From Cryptomeria japonica (lineage: Eukaryota; Streptophyta; Pinopsida; Cupressales; Cupressaceae), in the NCBI RefSeq assembly GCF_030272615.1, contig NC_081408.1, forward strand, positions 335,328,793 to 335,392,792: 64,000 bases of DNA, written 5' to 3'. Numbering within the stretch: the stretch's first letter is position 1; each line of letters opens with the position of its first letter. The notes below the pieces were generated by a model. That model was not told where the DNA came from. It did not search any database and worked only from the letters and a program-made list of their open reading frames with translations. This document shows, one piece after another, positions 37,257 to 49,314 of this stretch. A program made the translations under genes and the position numbers.

Positions 37257-40110
37257 GTGCAAGTGGAGCGTCCGCTAGTTGGTCTGCGATAACCTATTCC
37301 TTGATTTCTTTTCTATCTACATATTCACTGTCAAACTCGCTTAACAACATGACCCATTTAGTAGTTCTTCCCATGAGGGCATCTTTTGACAAGAGATATT
37401 TAAGAGGTTCAACCTTAGCAATCAGTTTTGTTTTGTTGTTTAGCATGTATTGATAGAGTTTTTATGTACTATATACCAATGCCAAGAAGGCTATTTCAAT
37501 GGGGGTATAATTGAGTTCATGCCCCACTAGTGTTCAATTGATGTAATAAAAGCCATGTTCCTTCCCTTGATCATTTGTTTGTACAAAATAAGAGGCTTTC
37601 CATGAGTAGGAGGCATAAGAATTGGAGGTGATGCCATATATTCTTTGAGTTTTTCAAAGGCCTTTTGACACAAGTAGTCCCATTTGAATTTTGTGTCTTT
37701 GAACAACAAGTGTGCAAATAGATGGCATTTATCTGCAAGCTGTGAAATAAAATTTTTAATAGATTGGATTTTCCCCTAAAGGCTGCGTAGTTGTCTGAGG
37801 GTCTTTGGGGGAGGAATTTCCATTATGGATTTCACCTTTGCAGGATCAACCTCAATGCCTCTGCAAGAAAAATGGAAACCTAGTACTTTTCCTGATGTGA
37901 CACCAAAAATACACTTCTTAGGATTGATGTGCAATTTGTATTTATCCAATCTTTCAAAGATCTGCCTTAATATAGGGATGTGCTCCTATCTTGTCTTTAA
38001 TTGGCCTAGAAGATCATCCACATAGTCCTCCATAATTTTGTGCAAGAGGTCATGAAAAATTATTGTCATGGCACATTGGTATGTGGCTCCATCATTTTTG
38101 AGGTCAAAAGGCATGATCCAGTAACACAAAGTCCCCCATGGTGTTGTGAATGTAGTTTTGTGTTTATCTTCTTCTGTAATCTTTATTTGATTATATCCAG
38201 AAATCCATCCATAAGTGATAGCATCTCATGTCTTGTTGTAAGGTCCACAATCATATCTATGTTGGGGAGTGGAAAATCATCTTTAGGGAAAGCCTTGTTT
38301 AGATCTTAAAAATAAGTACAAATGCGGATGTCCCCAGTAGGTTTGCCGATAAGTACAATGTTGGATACCCATTCAGCGTAGTCTATTGGTTTGGTGAATT
38401 CTGTGTCGAACATTTTTGGAGTTCTGCCTTGACCAAGAGTGCAATATATGGATGCATTTTGTGCAACTTCTATTTTACGAGTTTTGCATCTCGGTGGATA
38501 GCAATATTATGAGCCACCAAGTTAGGATCTAGACCTAGTATGTTAGCATAGGACCATGTGAAGTTGATTTTTGTCTCTGTGAGGAAATTGATGAAGTCAT
38601 TCTTCTCTTGCTCCATGAGGGACTTAACAATGAGCACATTTTTTGGAATGTCTTTGGTGCCTATATTGATACTATTTGTTACCTCTATTAGAAAATTTGA
38701 CCTATCTTGTGGAAGGTGACCAATGGTAGGGAGGTCAAATCCCTCATCCTCAAGTGCCTTTTCTAGGTTTTCACTTTCGGATACACCCTTTGTTTTTACT
38801 TTTTTCTCATCCAAAGGTGCCTCAAAGAGGTTTTCACCTAGGGAATCATGTTTTTTGTTTTTATTATCTTTTTTGTGGCTAAGGGCATTGACCTGACCAC
38901 CAAAGTATCCCTTTTCATGCAGTTGAATCTATGTACTTTGTTGGAGTCTTCCAAATTTTGCATAGTCACGAGAGTAATGAGAGTGTTATCATTGACCCAT
39001 ATATCTAAAGTGGGTTTGTCTCATTGGCCCCAATCTATGAGTTCAGGATGGACAAGATGTAGCTCATGTGAAATGGGAGGGGTTATGGGGGTGATGGTTT
39101 TGACGTGAGTGTCAAAGAAGATGTCATTTTTGCATTCATAAAGCATTTCATGGAACTCCTCTTCATTAGAGTTTTTGATATCCAAAGGACTTGAAGGGAC
39201 ACCCGTGATAGTAATCTTAGGCACTGGGGTTTACCCCAAGTCTTTGTTGTACTTTTACAAGATAGGATTAATGGGTGCTTTTCTTCCTTTCTCCTCTGGT
39301 CCCAAGCCATGTCCTTTGTAGCCCATTTTTTACTATACCTGATGCTTTTGGATACATTTGTTTAGGTATTTTTTTTGGGTCTTCATCTTCTTCCTAGTAC
39401 AACCATGAAGAGACATCTGTGTCTAGGCTCTCCTCACCAAGTGGGCCCCATTGCTGAAAGGTGGTATCTTTGCATTGTATAACTGGTTTTTGATCTTTTT
39501 TGAGTTATTTCGGTTTTCCAAATGACTTGGGAGATAAGGGGATGTTTACTATTAATAATAAATCCTCCAATTTGTATTCTCTACAACCATTATCCAGGAT
39601 CTTGATTTGTGGGTCTACTTGGGATGAGGTGGAGGCAACATTTGATGCATCCAATGGAGAAGTTGGCAAGGGTCTATTTAGTGGGCAATGATATGGATGC
39701 TTCCCCTGTAGGAGCTTGTAATATTGAAATGGTTATGGATCACCTTTGATAGTGATCTCTCTTCCATTGAAGGGGAATTTGATGCATTGGTGATAAGTGG
39801 AGGGTACGGCCTACAAGGAGTGAATCCATGGCCGACCGAGAAGGATACTATAGGGGAGATCAAGATCTAGGACTTGGCAAGGGGTTTCAATTGTGATAGG
39901 GCCCAATTGAAGAGGTAAGGTGATCATGCCTTTAGAAACTCTTTCTACATCATCATATGCTTTTATTGTTATCCTTCCTGATGTATCTACAAGGTCCTCA
40001 AAAAGTCTCAATTGTTTTATTAACTTGTATGTACACAAATTGAGTCTGAATCCACCATCTATCAGGATACATTTGACCTTATGTTTCTAGATAAAGGCTT
40101 CAATGTGTAA
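37257..40110 (-). pseudogene. Gypsy pol, 5' half: protease, RT and first RNase H
   Basis: The protease reads ILIDGGFRLNLC at about 40090-40050 and LPYSILLGRPWIHS near 39820. RT begins with the entry region at 38814-38470 (FTWSYANILGLDP), then EWVSNIVLIGKPTGDIRIC, a WGTLCYWIMPFDLKNDGATY block and the catalytic YVDD at about 38013-38024. RT-RNase H linker FKWDYLCQKAFEKLKEYM is at 37690-37630, and GRTTKWVMLLSEFD is near 37370. Frameshifts and stops are frequent. Confidence 0.82.
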
Positions 40111-42618
40111 AGGTTTATTATGGCCTTCATCTACAGGAGAATCATCGGAAGTGAACACAAGGTGTTGCTGGGCAACAAGGTTTCCAATGAGAGCTTGAAA
40201 TTGGGTAGCATTAATATTATCAGGAACATGAGACTCAAGGAGGACTTGTTCCAAGATTTCTTTATGGATAAGAGAACTCTTGAGAAGTTCTAGGATGGAG
40301 ATCTATGCGGGGGTCTTCCCAAGTTGGTCAAGGAGGTTATATTGATGGGTGGAATACATGGGCGGAGGGTTTGGAGGTAGAGGGGCTCCTTGAATAGTGA
40401 CTCTACCTCAGTGGATGGTTACATTTCAGTGATTCTGAGAGTCGGAAGTGGAAGGTGTGGTACCTTGAATGACTATCCTAGTAGGGTTAGGTCTTCTTTG
40501 GGAAGGGGGAGGGTTAGATCCTTGGATAGTTATGACATTGACATGATTGTTTATGGGCTCAATGCGACCTACTAAAGAGTCAAAGCTTGTTATGTGATTA
40601 GTGTAGTCATAGTTCACATCGTTAGATGATGAGCCTTTTCCTTTATCATGTTTTGGGAAGGGTTCCTAGTACATTTTGATTTTGTCATTTCTATTACCAG
40701 GTTTTGTATTTTCTACCTCAATTTCACCCCTATCAATGAGATCTTGTATGTAGATTTTAAGCTTCAAGCACTTTCATGTATCATTCCCCTTGATACAATG
40801 ATACACAATATTCATTCTTATTATACCACCTAGGTTTGAGTTGATTGGGATCAAATGGGCAAGTAATTGGGAAGACCATTGCACCTACTTGAATAAGCTT
40901 TTGAAACACCACTTCAATGGGTTTAGCAAGAGGAGTGAAATCTCCTGGAGTCTTGTTATTGGATCGGGGTGGTCGCCCCTAGATTGAGACATTATTATTA
41001 GGCTTTTGATATTGATTTTGATTATTTTGATTGTTGAATTGATGATTGGTGGTGGTGGGCTTTGGAGGAGCAGCCACGGTCTATACATGTTTTGCATTAG
41101 TTACACCATCATTGACTATGTTCTTGTTTTTGGACCAGAATTTTGGTTTATCATTATGATAAGAGGGAGAATTTTGACTGATTTTGGTAATGTTTCAAGG
41201 TTCCTTCCTCTAATAAGACATGCTCGAGGGCTAGGCCCTTATCAGTCAATTTTTGGAAAGATTTAATACATTGAGATGTCAGAGGCCTTGATAGTTTGGA
41301 CACCAGATTCTTTTGAAATGATTCAATTTGGTGTTGTTCTAGCATTTCCCATTGGAATTTCTTGATGAGGTGTTGCTATCTTTGCAAGAAGTTAGCAAAA
41401 TTTTCTCTAGGCCTTTGCTTTGTGTTACAAAGGTCCATCATGGAAACATCATTAGCCATGTTGTAGGCATAGTGTACCACAAATTTCTCTACTAAGTTTG
41501 AGAAGAAGGTAATGGAACCTCAAGGTAAGGATGAGAACCATGCAAGAGAATCTCCTATGAGACTCTTAGGGAAGAGCCTTTGAAGGTAGAGGTCACTATA
41601 GGAGACTTCTTGACATAGGATGTGAAATTATCGAACATGGTCTCGGGGGTCCCATTTTCCCTCATACTTCGTGAACTTAGGGATCTCAAATTCTAGTGGG
41701 TATGGGGCAACTGATATAGATGGGTCATAAGGACATGAACAAAATTCTTCAAACAAGTAAGGTTTCCTTTTTTAAGTCCCTTCCTTCATGTATTTGATGA
41801 TGTTTTTCATGTCCTAAATTTCTTTAATGAGGTCTTATTGTGGATTTTGGACATGATGAATTATGTTTTCCCCTAGAATAAGATGAGTTATGGAAGGTCC
41901 ACCACCACTAATGTATTGATATGATGAGGAAGCGAGGATGTGAGGTGTGATGACCAATGTCATAGGGACCTAAGTAATAGTCGGTTGTGACCCACAAACT
42001 ATTGTGATAGGAGTAAGTGAGTCTCGAATGAAGTTAGTGACATTGTTGATGGGAATGGAGGTTTGTGGAATAGAAATGTATGGTCGGGTAGAAGAAGATG
42101 GTATAGAGGTATGTTGGAGAATAGATGAGATTGTATTTGATAGTGGTATAGATGTTAAGAAGGAAGAAGGTAGAATGGAGACCACAAGGATAGATGTTGT
42201 GGGTGTTATTGATTGGGTTTGAATGATTGGCAGGGCTGCAATTGATTGAGTTTGAATAATAGGTGTGGCGGTATGAGTGGGAGAGAGGTCTCCTTTTGGT
42301 TGTTGACCAAGGGTGGATCTATCAAAATTGGGTGGGAGTTGAGCTCCATTTTCAAGGAGATTCTTTAGAAGAGCACTAGGATTATGTTGGGATAAATTTC
42401 TCCATCATTTCTTGATTATAAGAGTCTTCTAAGAAAGTTCCCACTTCTAGAGAGAGTTCATCTTGGTCAACCATATTAGAATCTTGTGATTGATTTTGAA
42501 TGCTAGGTTGTACACTTTGTGTAGAATCTTGTGTAGGGTCTTCATATAGGACACTAATGTCCGACATACCGTATTGTTGTTCGGTCATCCTTTTCTTTTG
42601 AGATCGAGTTGTGACCAT
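40111..42618 (-). pseudogene. Gypsy gag region
   Basis: The N-terminus at 42618 reads MVTTRSQKKRM, the usual start of Tat gag. Acidic sequence follows, then broken frames toward the protease, including LTDKGLALEHVLLEEGTLK at about 41270-41200. No intact zinc knuckle could be found. Many short frames on the plus strand here are shadows. Confidence 0.7.
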
Positions 42619-45505
42619 ACAAGAATAACCTTAGAAAAGATTGATTGGATAGAGAATAAATTTTGATGAGAGGGCTTAGCAAGGCTCTTGGATTTTAGGA
42701 TTTGAATTTGATAAAAATGGAGTTTGTTGATTGATAGGGTCCTTGGATTAGGACATAAATTTGATTAGGATTACACCTTAGTCCTTGGATGAGGAATTTA
42801 AGTGGGGAATGTTTATGAAACCACAAGCGAGGTAATGACCAAGTTGGGTATAATTTAGACCTTGGAATGATGATCAAAAGCCTTTCTTCCACTAAGGGTT
42901 GACTAATGACCCTAAGTAAAACAAAGATGTGAGATAAGAGTCTTGATTGACTCAAAGGATAATGCAAAGGTACATGGAGATGATTCTTCTTCAAGCACAA
43001 AGCCAAGTGATTGATTGATTAAGGATGACATCTAAATGAAACTTCACAAGGAATGCAACCTTAACGTGAGGTTAAATTGGATTAAAGGATGATTTAATTT
43101 GGATTTGAGAATTGATTTGATAATTGAAGGTGATTGATTTTGTGATCAATGGATGTGCTAAGTCCTTGGGAAAAGATTGAGGATGATTGATTGAAGAGGG
43201 ATGATAGTGATGATTAGAAGAAATTTGGTGACTAGGCTATCCTTGGCATGAACATGACTCAATAGATGATTGGTTCAGATGACAAGTTGTATGAAGGGAT
43301 ATGACCACCCTGATTTTGATGATAGTTGGTGTTAAAAGACAAACCTGAATCTTGATGGAGGGCACAGACTCTTAATTCATCACTAGCATCAAACTCATTG
43401 CTATGACCATGGACCTAATCATTGTAATGAAGCAAGAAGTTCCTATGTTTAAGTAAGAGTTTGTGGTTTGTGTGCCAAAATTTCCAACGTCTAATGAGTT
43501 GTGCTTGTGTGAGATTGTTCTTCTTGACAGGTCAGTGGATTGACTTCTTAGGATGCTTATACAACTTGGGTTTATGAAACATGAGACAGACAAAGTTTTG
43601 ACACAATTGGGACTTTGTGTGGAAGGTGACTAGGATGTGACTTGGGTATGACTATGATTGGAATTGTGACTAGAACTCTAACTTGGATGATTGTTTGTTT
43701 TAGACAAGTTTTTTGTAAAGTGTTTGAGGATAATGATGTGTTTAATCTACTCTTGGAAAGTAAGTATCAAGAAAATCAAACATAATAATCAAATTAATTT
43801 TAGCTCAAAGACATTCATGCTCATATACAATATTCTTAAGGCTAGCAAGGACAATAGTCATTAGATCCCAATTGGTTTCCTAGCTATGCTTACCAAGAGA
43901 AAACACTTAGATTCTTGACCCCAATGGATCCCCTCCACAACACTCACTTCTCTAGGGTAGTCAAGCATCAATTCCCATGAAAAATCCTCATGGTGAACTT
44001 TTTGTCTCTACTAAGGGCCGTAAAAATATGGGTGGCTTTGGAGGTCCGATCTCCTGCACCAATGACTAGAAGGTTTTTGGCCACTATGCACAAGGTGTTT
44101 AATATGTCATCCCATTAGGAGCTACTCTTCACAATTGTGCAAATGCAATTGAGACCTATAGTCCAACAAAGCACCAAGAACTTAGTAGTCACGCATGCAT
44201 GATTGAGATCTCTAAGATCCTACTAAGTACCTAATGTGAGAGTGAAATCTCATATAGCCCTAACCATTGATTCTTTTGATCTCAATGGCCTATTTATTAT
44301 AGTGAGTTGGGAACCCTAGGTCTGGGTGTACTCACTTGGGTCATTCCCCTCTCACCGGCTCAAAGAGAAACTCGAGAGGGCAGGCCCGCTAAGGGTAAAA
44401 ATGTGACAAACATGAAAAGCTTGGAGGGTCTAGATTTTTGATCATCTAGATAGATGAGAGCATACCATCCCACTTTTATGCTTTTCACAAACACAAAAAG
44501 AAATGATTTATTTACCCACTAATCAGATCTAGGTGCATAGTAAAAAAAAAAAGACACAATGTTTGTTTGAAACTCCTAGGCAACTTGCAAAACCATTTGA
44601 TTAGTAGTTTTGTATTTTTAAGTCTTGGATAATTGAAGAACCTGCACAACTCACAAAAAAATGCAATTAGTATCCACATGCCTACAAAAACAACACACAT
44701 GCTGATCTACAATCAAGTGTGATGAAGCACCTGTGCAAGCGTTGAAACGACTGTGTACGCACTGAATTGGGCTGAAAGAAAAAAAAGAAATACAGAAAAT
44801 AAAATAAAGAAGAGTTGCTGATTTATACCTGACTGACATGCTATTCTAATTTGGTCACACTGAAGTTCCTGTGCTCACACTAAAAGACAGCAACTTAGAA
44901 GAAAAAAAAAGTTAGCGATTAGGCTAAAAATTCAAAATTTTAAATTTTTTAAAGCTAGGTGAGATTCTGAAAAATGGTTGTGCTAATACAAATTTGCCTG
45001 TGCTGAAATGCAAGCGTACGCGTTGAAAGAGGTCAATACAGTCAGCAGAATTCAAAAAATTCAAAAATTTGAATTTGGGCGGGGCCCCAGTAGAGCGCCT
45101 GTGCTATTCGTAGGTTGCTCACGTTGAACCAGGAGTACTAAAAAATAACGTCTAATTAGTAAAACTAACTAACAAATTTTTCTTCCTAGATTTTTTTTTA
45201 AATTTTTTAATGTATTTTGACTGTTAAGAGGAAGATAAAAAAGCCAAAATGAGAAATAGAGAAGATTGTTAGAATAGGTAGGAAATTCTTAGATTGGACA
45301 TGTTGTTCTAGAGATGCTCGCGCCAATGTGTAGACCTGTAGGGGAATAGGAAAATAAATTTGAATATGGAGCGCTCGTGCTGAAATGCCTTTCCCTTGTG
45401 TTGATCTCGAGTTGATCGCACTAAGTTGCAGGAACTCGTGCTATTCTGATACCTATAATCAAAACTCACAAAAAGAGCTCAAAAAATATTAAAGTTCAAG
45501 GACGT
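42619..45505 (-). other. Gypsy 5' leader, non-coding
   Basis: Almost 3 kb between the gag start and the primer site, a normal length for Tat elements. 42900-43800 is rich in GATTGATTG/GATGA words. 44730-45450 carries scattered degenerate copies of a GTGCTCACG / GTACGCNNTGAA word. No ORF of note. Confidence 0.65.
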
Positions 45506-45525
45506 GGGTCCCACCCGGCTTGCCA
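45506..45525 (-). other. Candidate Gypsy primer binding site, tRNA not identified
   Basis: On the minus strand TGGCAAGCCGGGTGGGACCC starts three bases after the LTR end. It begins TGG as a primer site must, and its complement ends CCA. I could not assign it to a tRNA from memory. Confidence 0.5.
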
Positions 45526-45528
45526 AAA

Positions 45529-46916
45529 TGAACCAAGGGAAAACTCTTGGTTACAAGGTTTGATTGAATCACAATCATTATATCATCAACTCAATCAACA
45601 TGATCATGGAATAGGGTTATCATAATGAAGATACCATCATAACTCATAACAATATGTGAACCAAGGGAAAAATCTTGGTTATAAGGTTAGATTTAATCAA
45701 TGAACAAAAGACATAAAACAACCAAATAATGAAATATGAAGACAACCTTTATACCTTACCAAGAGAGTTCTCTTGTTCCTTCGATTTAGACTCTTTTTGA
45801 AACCAAGGACATGCCTCTTCCTAGCTTGATATGATCGGTCCAATAGGAATGATGTGGTTGTCTCTCCAATATTGTGCACAAATGATATAGGATTGATGGA
45901 TGATGAAGGATGGATTGATGATCAAAGCATGAAATGGATAAGTATGGATGAGTGAAAATTTTCGCATAGTAAGGGTATGAGAATGATTTCTTGGGTAAAA
46001 AATAGCAGCATGGATTTACTAAATTTGGAGATGAGATATAAGGGGATGGAGTCCTCAATTTATAGGAGGAGAAGAGGAGAAATGGAGGGCTAGGATTGAC
46101 CCAAGATGGAGGGTCAGGATTTCTTGTGAGCCCCCACAAGGCCCAAGAGGAGATGACAAGACAAGTGTGGATACCAAGAGATATGCCTTAAAGGTATTTC
46201 TTGTCTCCACACTCCTCAAGGCTCATTGGGAAGACTTCCCAATGTTCCTAGGGAAGAACAAGGAATAAAATATTCCTTGAGGAATGGGGATGAAGAATTA
46301 AAAATTCTTCAAAAAGGATGTTCATGGGGATTGGAGGAATAAGGAGGAATTAAAAATCCCTTGGAGGATGGGATGCCTAGAGGAATGTGAGCTTTTGAAA
46401 ATCTCACATTCACCTAGGAAAAGAGCATTTAAGGAAGGTGGTTGGATGGAAGGGACAAGGAGTTGACTTTGTGGCTAATCATGATGATTAGCCACTAGCA
46501 ACTCATTAGCAGAGGGGTTAGAAGAATGATTAGGTGGGATTAGGGTAGACAAGATTTGTAGGAGGATTTGACTAGGAGAGAGAATAAGTGGGGGGAATTA
46601 AAAATTATAAGAATAATGCTAAGTGAGTTTAGGGAGCTTCTTGAAGAATTCATTAGGTTAATGATGGATTAGGAAAAAGGTGATTTGCAGGAATCACCTA
46701 GATTAATTAATTAAAAGGAGGAATTTGAGAAGACTTAATATTAGAGATTTTTAGAAGAATAAAGGTGGATTGATTTATTAAATAAATCAATTAACAGACT
46801 ATAGTGACAACATTATATTTAATTAATATTGAGAAGCAATAAGAATTCCCACTATTAATAAATTAATTATGCAAAGAACTTAAAATAATTAAAATAATTA
46901 TTTTTAGGTGTCTACA
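45529..46916 (-). repeat. 5' LTR of the Gypsy element, carrying 90 bp of target flank
   Basis: On the minus strand it starts TGTAGACACC at 46916. 45657-46916 aligns with the whole 3' LTR. The inner end then continues with 90 bp (45567-45656) matching the DNA left of the 3' LTR (18165-18254), including ATATG, followed by a second copy of the LTR tail (45529-45566). Confidence 0.78.
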
Positions 46917-46921
46917 ATATG
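46917..46921. repeat. Right target-site duplication ATATG of the Gypsy element
   Basis: Exact match to 18250-18254. Confidence 0.85.
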
Positions 46922-47312
46922 AACCATCCAATGATAACAATAAGGACAATATAGATCATAAATGCAAATCCATCATCATAATAGTCTATGATATATCAAT
47001 CATCCATATAAATCATCATTTATCAACTGTCTATATAAATGTATAGCATCATCAATAGCATCTGAAATATAGACAGAGACATAAATATAAATCAAAACAT
47101 CACATAAGAATCTAATCGAGTCTATCAAGGCATAAATCAAAAGATAAGTCGGGGAGGGACACTACATCCTCCACTTTCCCATTTCTTGTAAAAGACATTT
47201 TACTTATTTTTATTTTGAACACTTCCTAATATAAATATGTTTATTTCTTTTTAAACCTAATTTATCATGTGATTTAGGCTATGAAGTACAAAAGTACACT
47301 AAATTATAGACC
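46922..47312. other. Flank of the Gypsy element
   Basis: Repetitive ATCATCAATAT-type text to about 47140, then GGGGAGGGACACTACA ending at 47167. This could be the CA end of an eroded LTR, but there is no primer site or duplication to confirm it. No gene. Confidence 0.4.
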
Positions 47313-47640
47313 ATGGTCAAGACTTCAAATGAGTTCAAGGAGTTTGAAGATAATGAAAAGGAACAATTTGCTATCTTTAGTGCTCTTTCTAAAAATGAGT
47401 TAACAAAAGTTGTATCTTTGGAATCTACTTATGAGGTTTGGGATAAATTGAAAAAGACTTATGAAGGAGATGATACTATTACAAGCTAAGTTATAGAATG
47501 CTAAAACTAAATATGAATGCTTGTGGATGGATGAAGAAGACAATATAACTAGCTACTTGCAGAAGATAGATGATATTGTAAATGAGATCAGAGGTCTTGG
47601 AGGTAACTTTCTAGAAGATGAAGTTGTAATTAAAAAATAA
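47313..47640 (+). pseudogene. Copia gag (UBN2-type) fragment
   Basis: The first frame reads MVKTSNEFKEFEDNEKEQF, FSALSKNEL, STYEVWDKLKKTYEGDD. After a frameshift near 47480 it reads QAKL, a TAG, NAKTKYECLWMDEEDNITSY, LQKIDDIVNEIRGLGGNF. This is the middle of a Copia gag with no pol or LTR nearby. It differs from the gags of the other elements in the window. Confidence 0.7.
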
Positions 47641-47892
47641 ATAAATCAGGTAACCTTGTACCTTCACTTTCAAGAAAGCTTAGTCAGATCTGTTATCCTT
47701 GTTTTCATTTCAAGAGGAAAACAAGGAAACCCCTTACAAATTTTTCTAAATTTATCCTCTTTTCACTAAGTTGAATTTTTGAAGCATTTTTGTCATCTTG
47801 CCCATCATTGTATACTTAGTGTTCAATCTTGAAAATCTCATCTTATTGGTTAAACTTTAAAATTTAACTTAAAAGTGGGTTTTTCTTGTTCT
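47641..47892. other. Non-coding spacer before the hairpin array
   Basis: AT-rich with T runs; no coding frame or repeat terminus seen. Confidence 0.5.
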
Positions 47893-49159
47893 GGCATAAA
47901 ATCAGGTTTAAAACCCGACTTTACACCACTTTGAGTCTTTAGGTGCAATCATATTCTGAATCCAAAATTGCACTTGTTAGTCCTTTTTAGGTGTAATTAG
48001 GACTTACAAGTCCTATTTACACCTCTTAGGGTATGTTGGTGAAAATCAGACTTACAAGTCATATTTACACCATTATGAATCACATATTGTTAATTAGTGT
48101 TTTAAGGTTCAATTCTATTCAAGTTTCTTATTTATTTATTATCGATTTGAGTTCTTATTTCTTTTCATTATACATGTGGAAATTCATAAGGCGTCGATTT
48201 TTTCTTGAAGTTGGATTTATGTTTAACCCATGGTATGTTTTTTTGCATTGCCCTCATGTTTTTCTTTCAGTAAATCTTTTATTTATCTCTATCAGATTTT
48301 AACATGAACAACATGCATTGAAGTTTTAACTTTGATGCATATTGGTAATGATAAAACTTGTATTATCATTTTTAAATCAATTTTATCAAATCCTAGTTAA
48401 TTGTTTGAGACTGAATTTGAAACTTGACACACACCAAAGCCTTAGCTTTGATGTGTGTCACACTTCAACCCACACACACCAAAGCCTTGGCTTTGATGTG
48501 TGTTGGGATTTAGCCAGACCCACATCATTAATTGATTTTGTGAGTTTGTAATGCCTTCCAAGTAGTGTATGGTGTTGTTGTGACTCCACCATGCACCATA
48601 TTTTTCTCTCTGTTGTGCATGTCGGGGCCACATTCCCATCATACACATTGTATTTTTTGATTTCAGTGCAAGGCAAGATGGTAACAGTACCATGCACCAG
48701 AGAATTTCTCCATGGTGCATGTCGGGGATACCACCCCGACTTACACCCTGCACTGCTTTTATTTTGCAAGTATTTCCCTATGGTGTGTGTCAGAGTTGTA
48801 TCTCCGACTCGCACCCAAATAATATTTCCAGGTGCGAGTCGGGGTGAAAAACCTAACTAGCACCACTCTGTTCTGACTTTTTTTTTATAATATGAAGTGC
48901 TTATCTGGTTTACAACCTTTATATGCATCTTCATATTTTGGTCTTCCCAAGTGCATATCAGGGTTATAAATCTAATATTCACCTCTTGGTTTTGAGTTTT
49001 TTTCTAAGTGTATATAAAACTTATAAGTCTGATATGAACTTCCTTTATGATTTTAAACCCTCCTCAAGTGCAGACAAGACTGATAAGTCCAATATGCACT
49101 TCTTGCTACTTTTCACTTATATCAGGTGCTAATTGGACTTATAAGTATGATTTGCACTT
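47893..49159. repeat. Array of about 17 imperfect hairpin units
   Basis: Each unit is a 28-40 bp inverted repeat. Starts at 47893, 47941, 47989, 48038, 48313, 48425, 48469, 48564, 48614, 48690, 48714, 48782, 48831, 48894, 48949, 49006, 49066 and 49124 can be picked out; 48690 and 48714 overlap. Typical spacing is 48-60 bp. Arms commonly open GTGYAAAT or GTGCATGTCGGGG and close with the complement ending GCAC/ACACC. Many loops contain CTTAYAAGTC. Unit 47989-48024 has arms matching at 16 of 17 positions and unit 48425-48460 at 15 of 16. Neighbouring units resemble each other more than distant ones. There is no ORF and no unit-spacer order like a CRISPR. The array is of unknown origin. Confidence 0.7.
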
Positions 49160-49314
49160 GAATCGTGCACCTACAAATTGGGAATTTTTAACCAATTTAT
49201 GAGTGATTGAAGGTTTTTGTTCCACAAAATGGAGTTTTTACATTCATGAAAGGAGGCTAATCAACTCAAATATGGTGATGATACTTTTCAATGTTGTAGT
49301 GCAATTATTTTGAA

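Larger units (their letters stand above)
18255..46916 (-). mobile_element. Tat-type Ty3/Gypsy retrotransposon with antisense extra ORF, hosting two Copia insertions
   Basis: Read on the minus strand the order is 5' LTR (46916-45529), leader, gag, protease, RT/RNase H, archaeal-type RNase H, integrase, a plus-strand PMD ORF, polypurine tract and 3' LTR (19522-18255). Dual RNase H domains, a long leader and an extra ORF between pol and the 3' LTR are known traits of the Tat lineage. Removing the nested Copia elements (21449-29133 and 33823-37251) and one duplication each leaves about 17.5 kb. The LTRs differ by about 10 percent by eye and every ORF carries stops, so this copy is old and dead. 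Confidence 0.87.

Noticed and set aside
45786-46139. 117-codon minus-strand ORF
   Set aside because: It lies wholly within the Gypsy 5' LTR and is broken in the other LTR, so it is a chance frame.
47893-49159. CRISPR-like array
   Set aside because: Repeats are diverged inverted repeats without constant direct repeats and unique spacers, and the DNA is plant nuclear.
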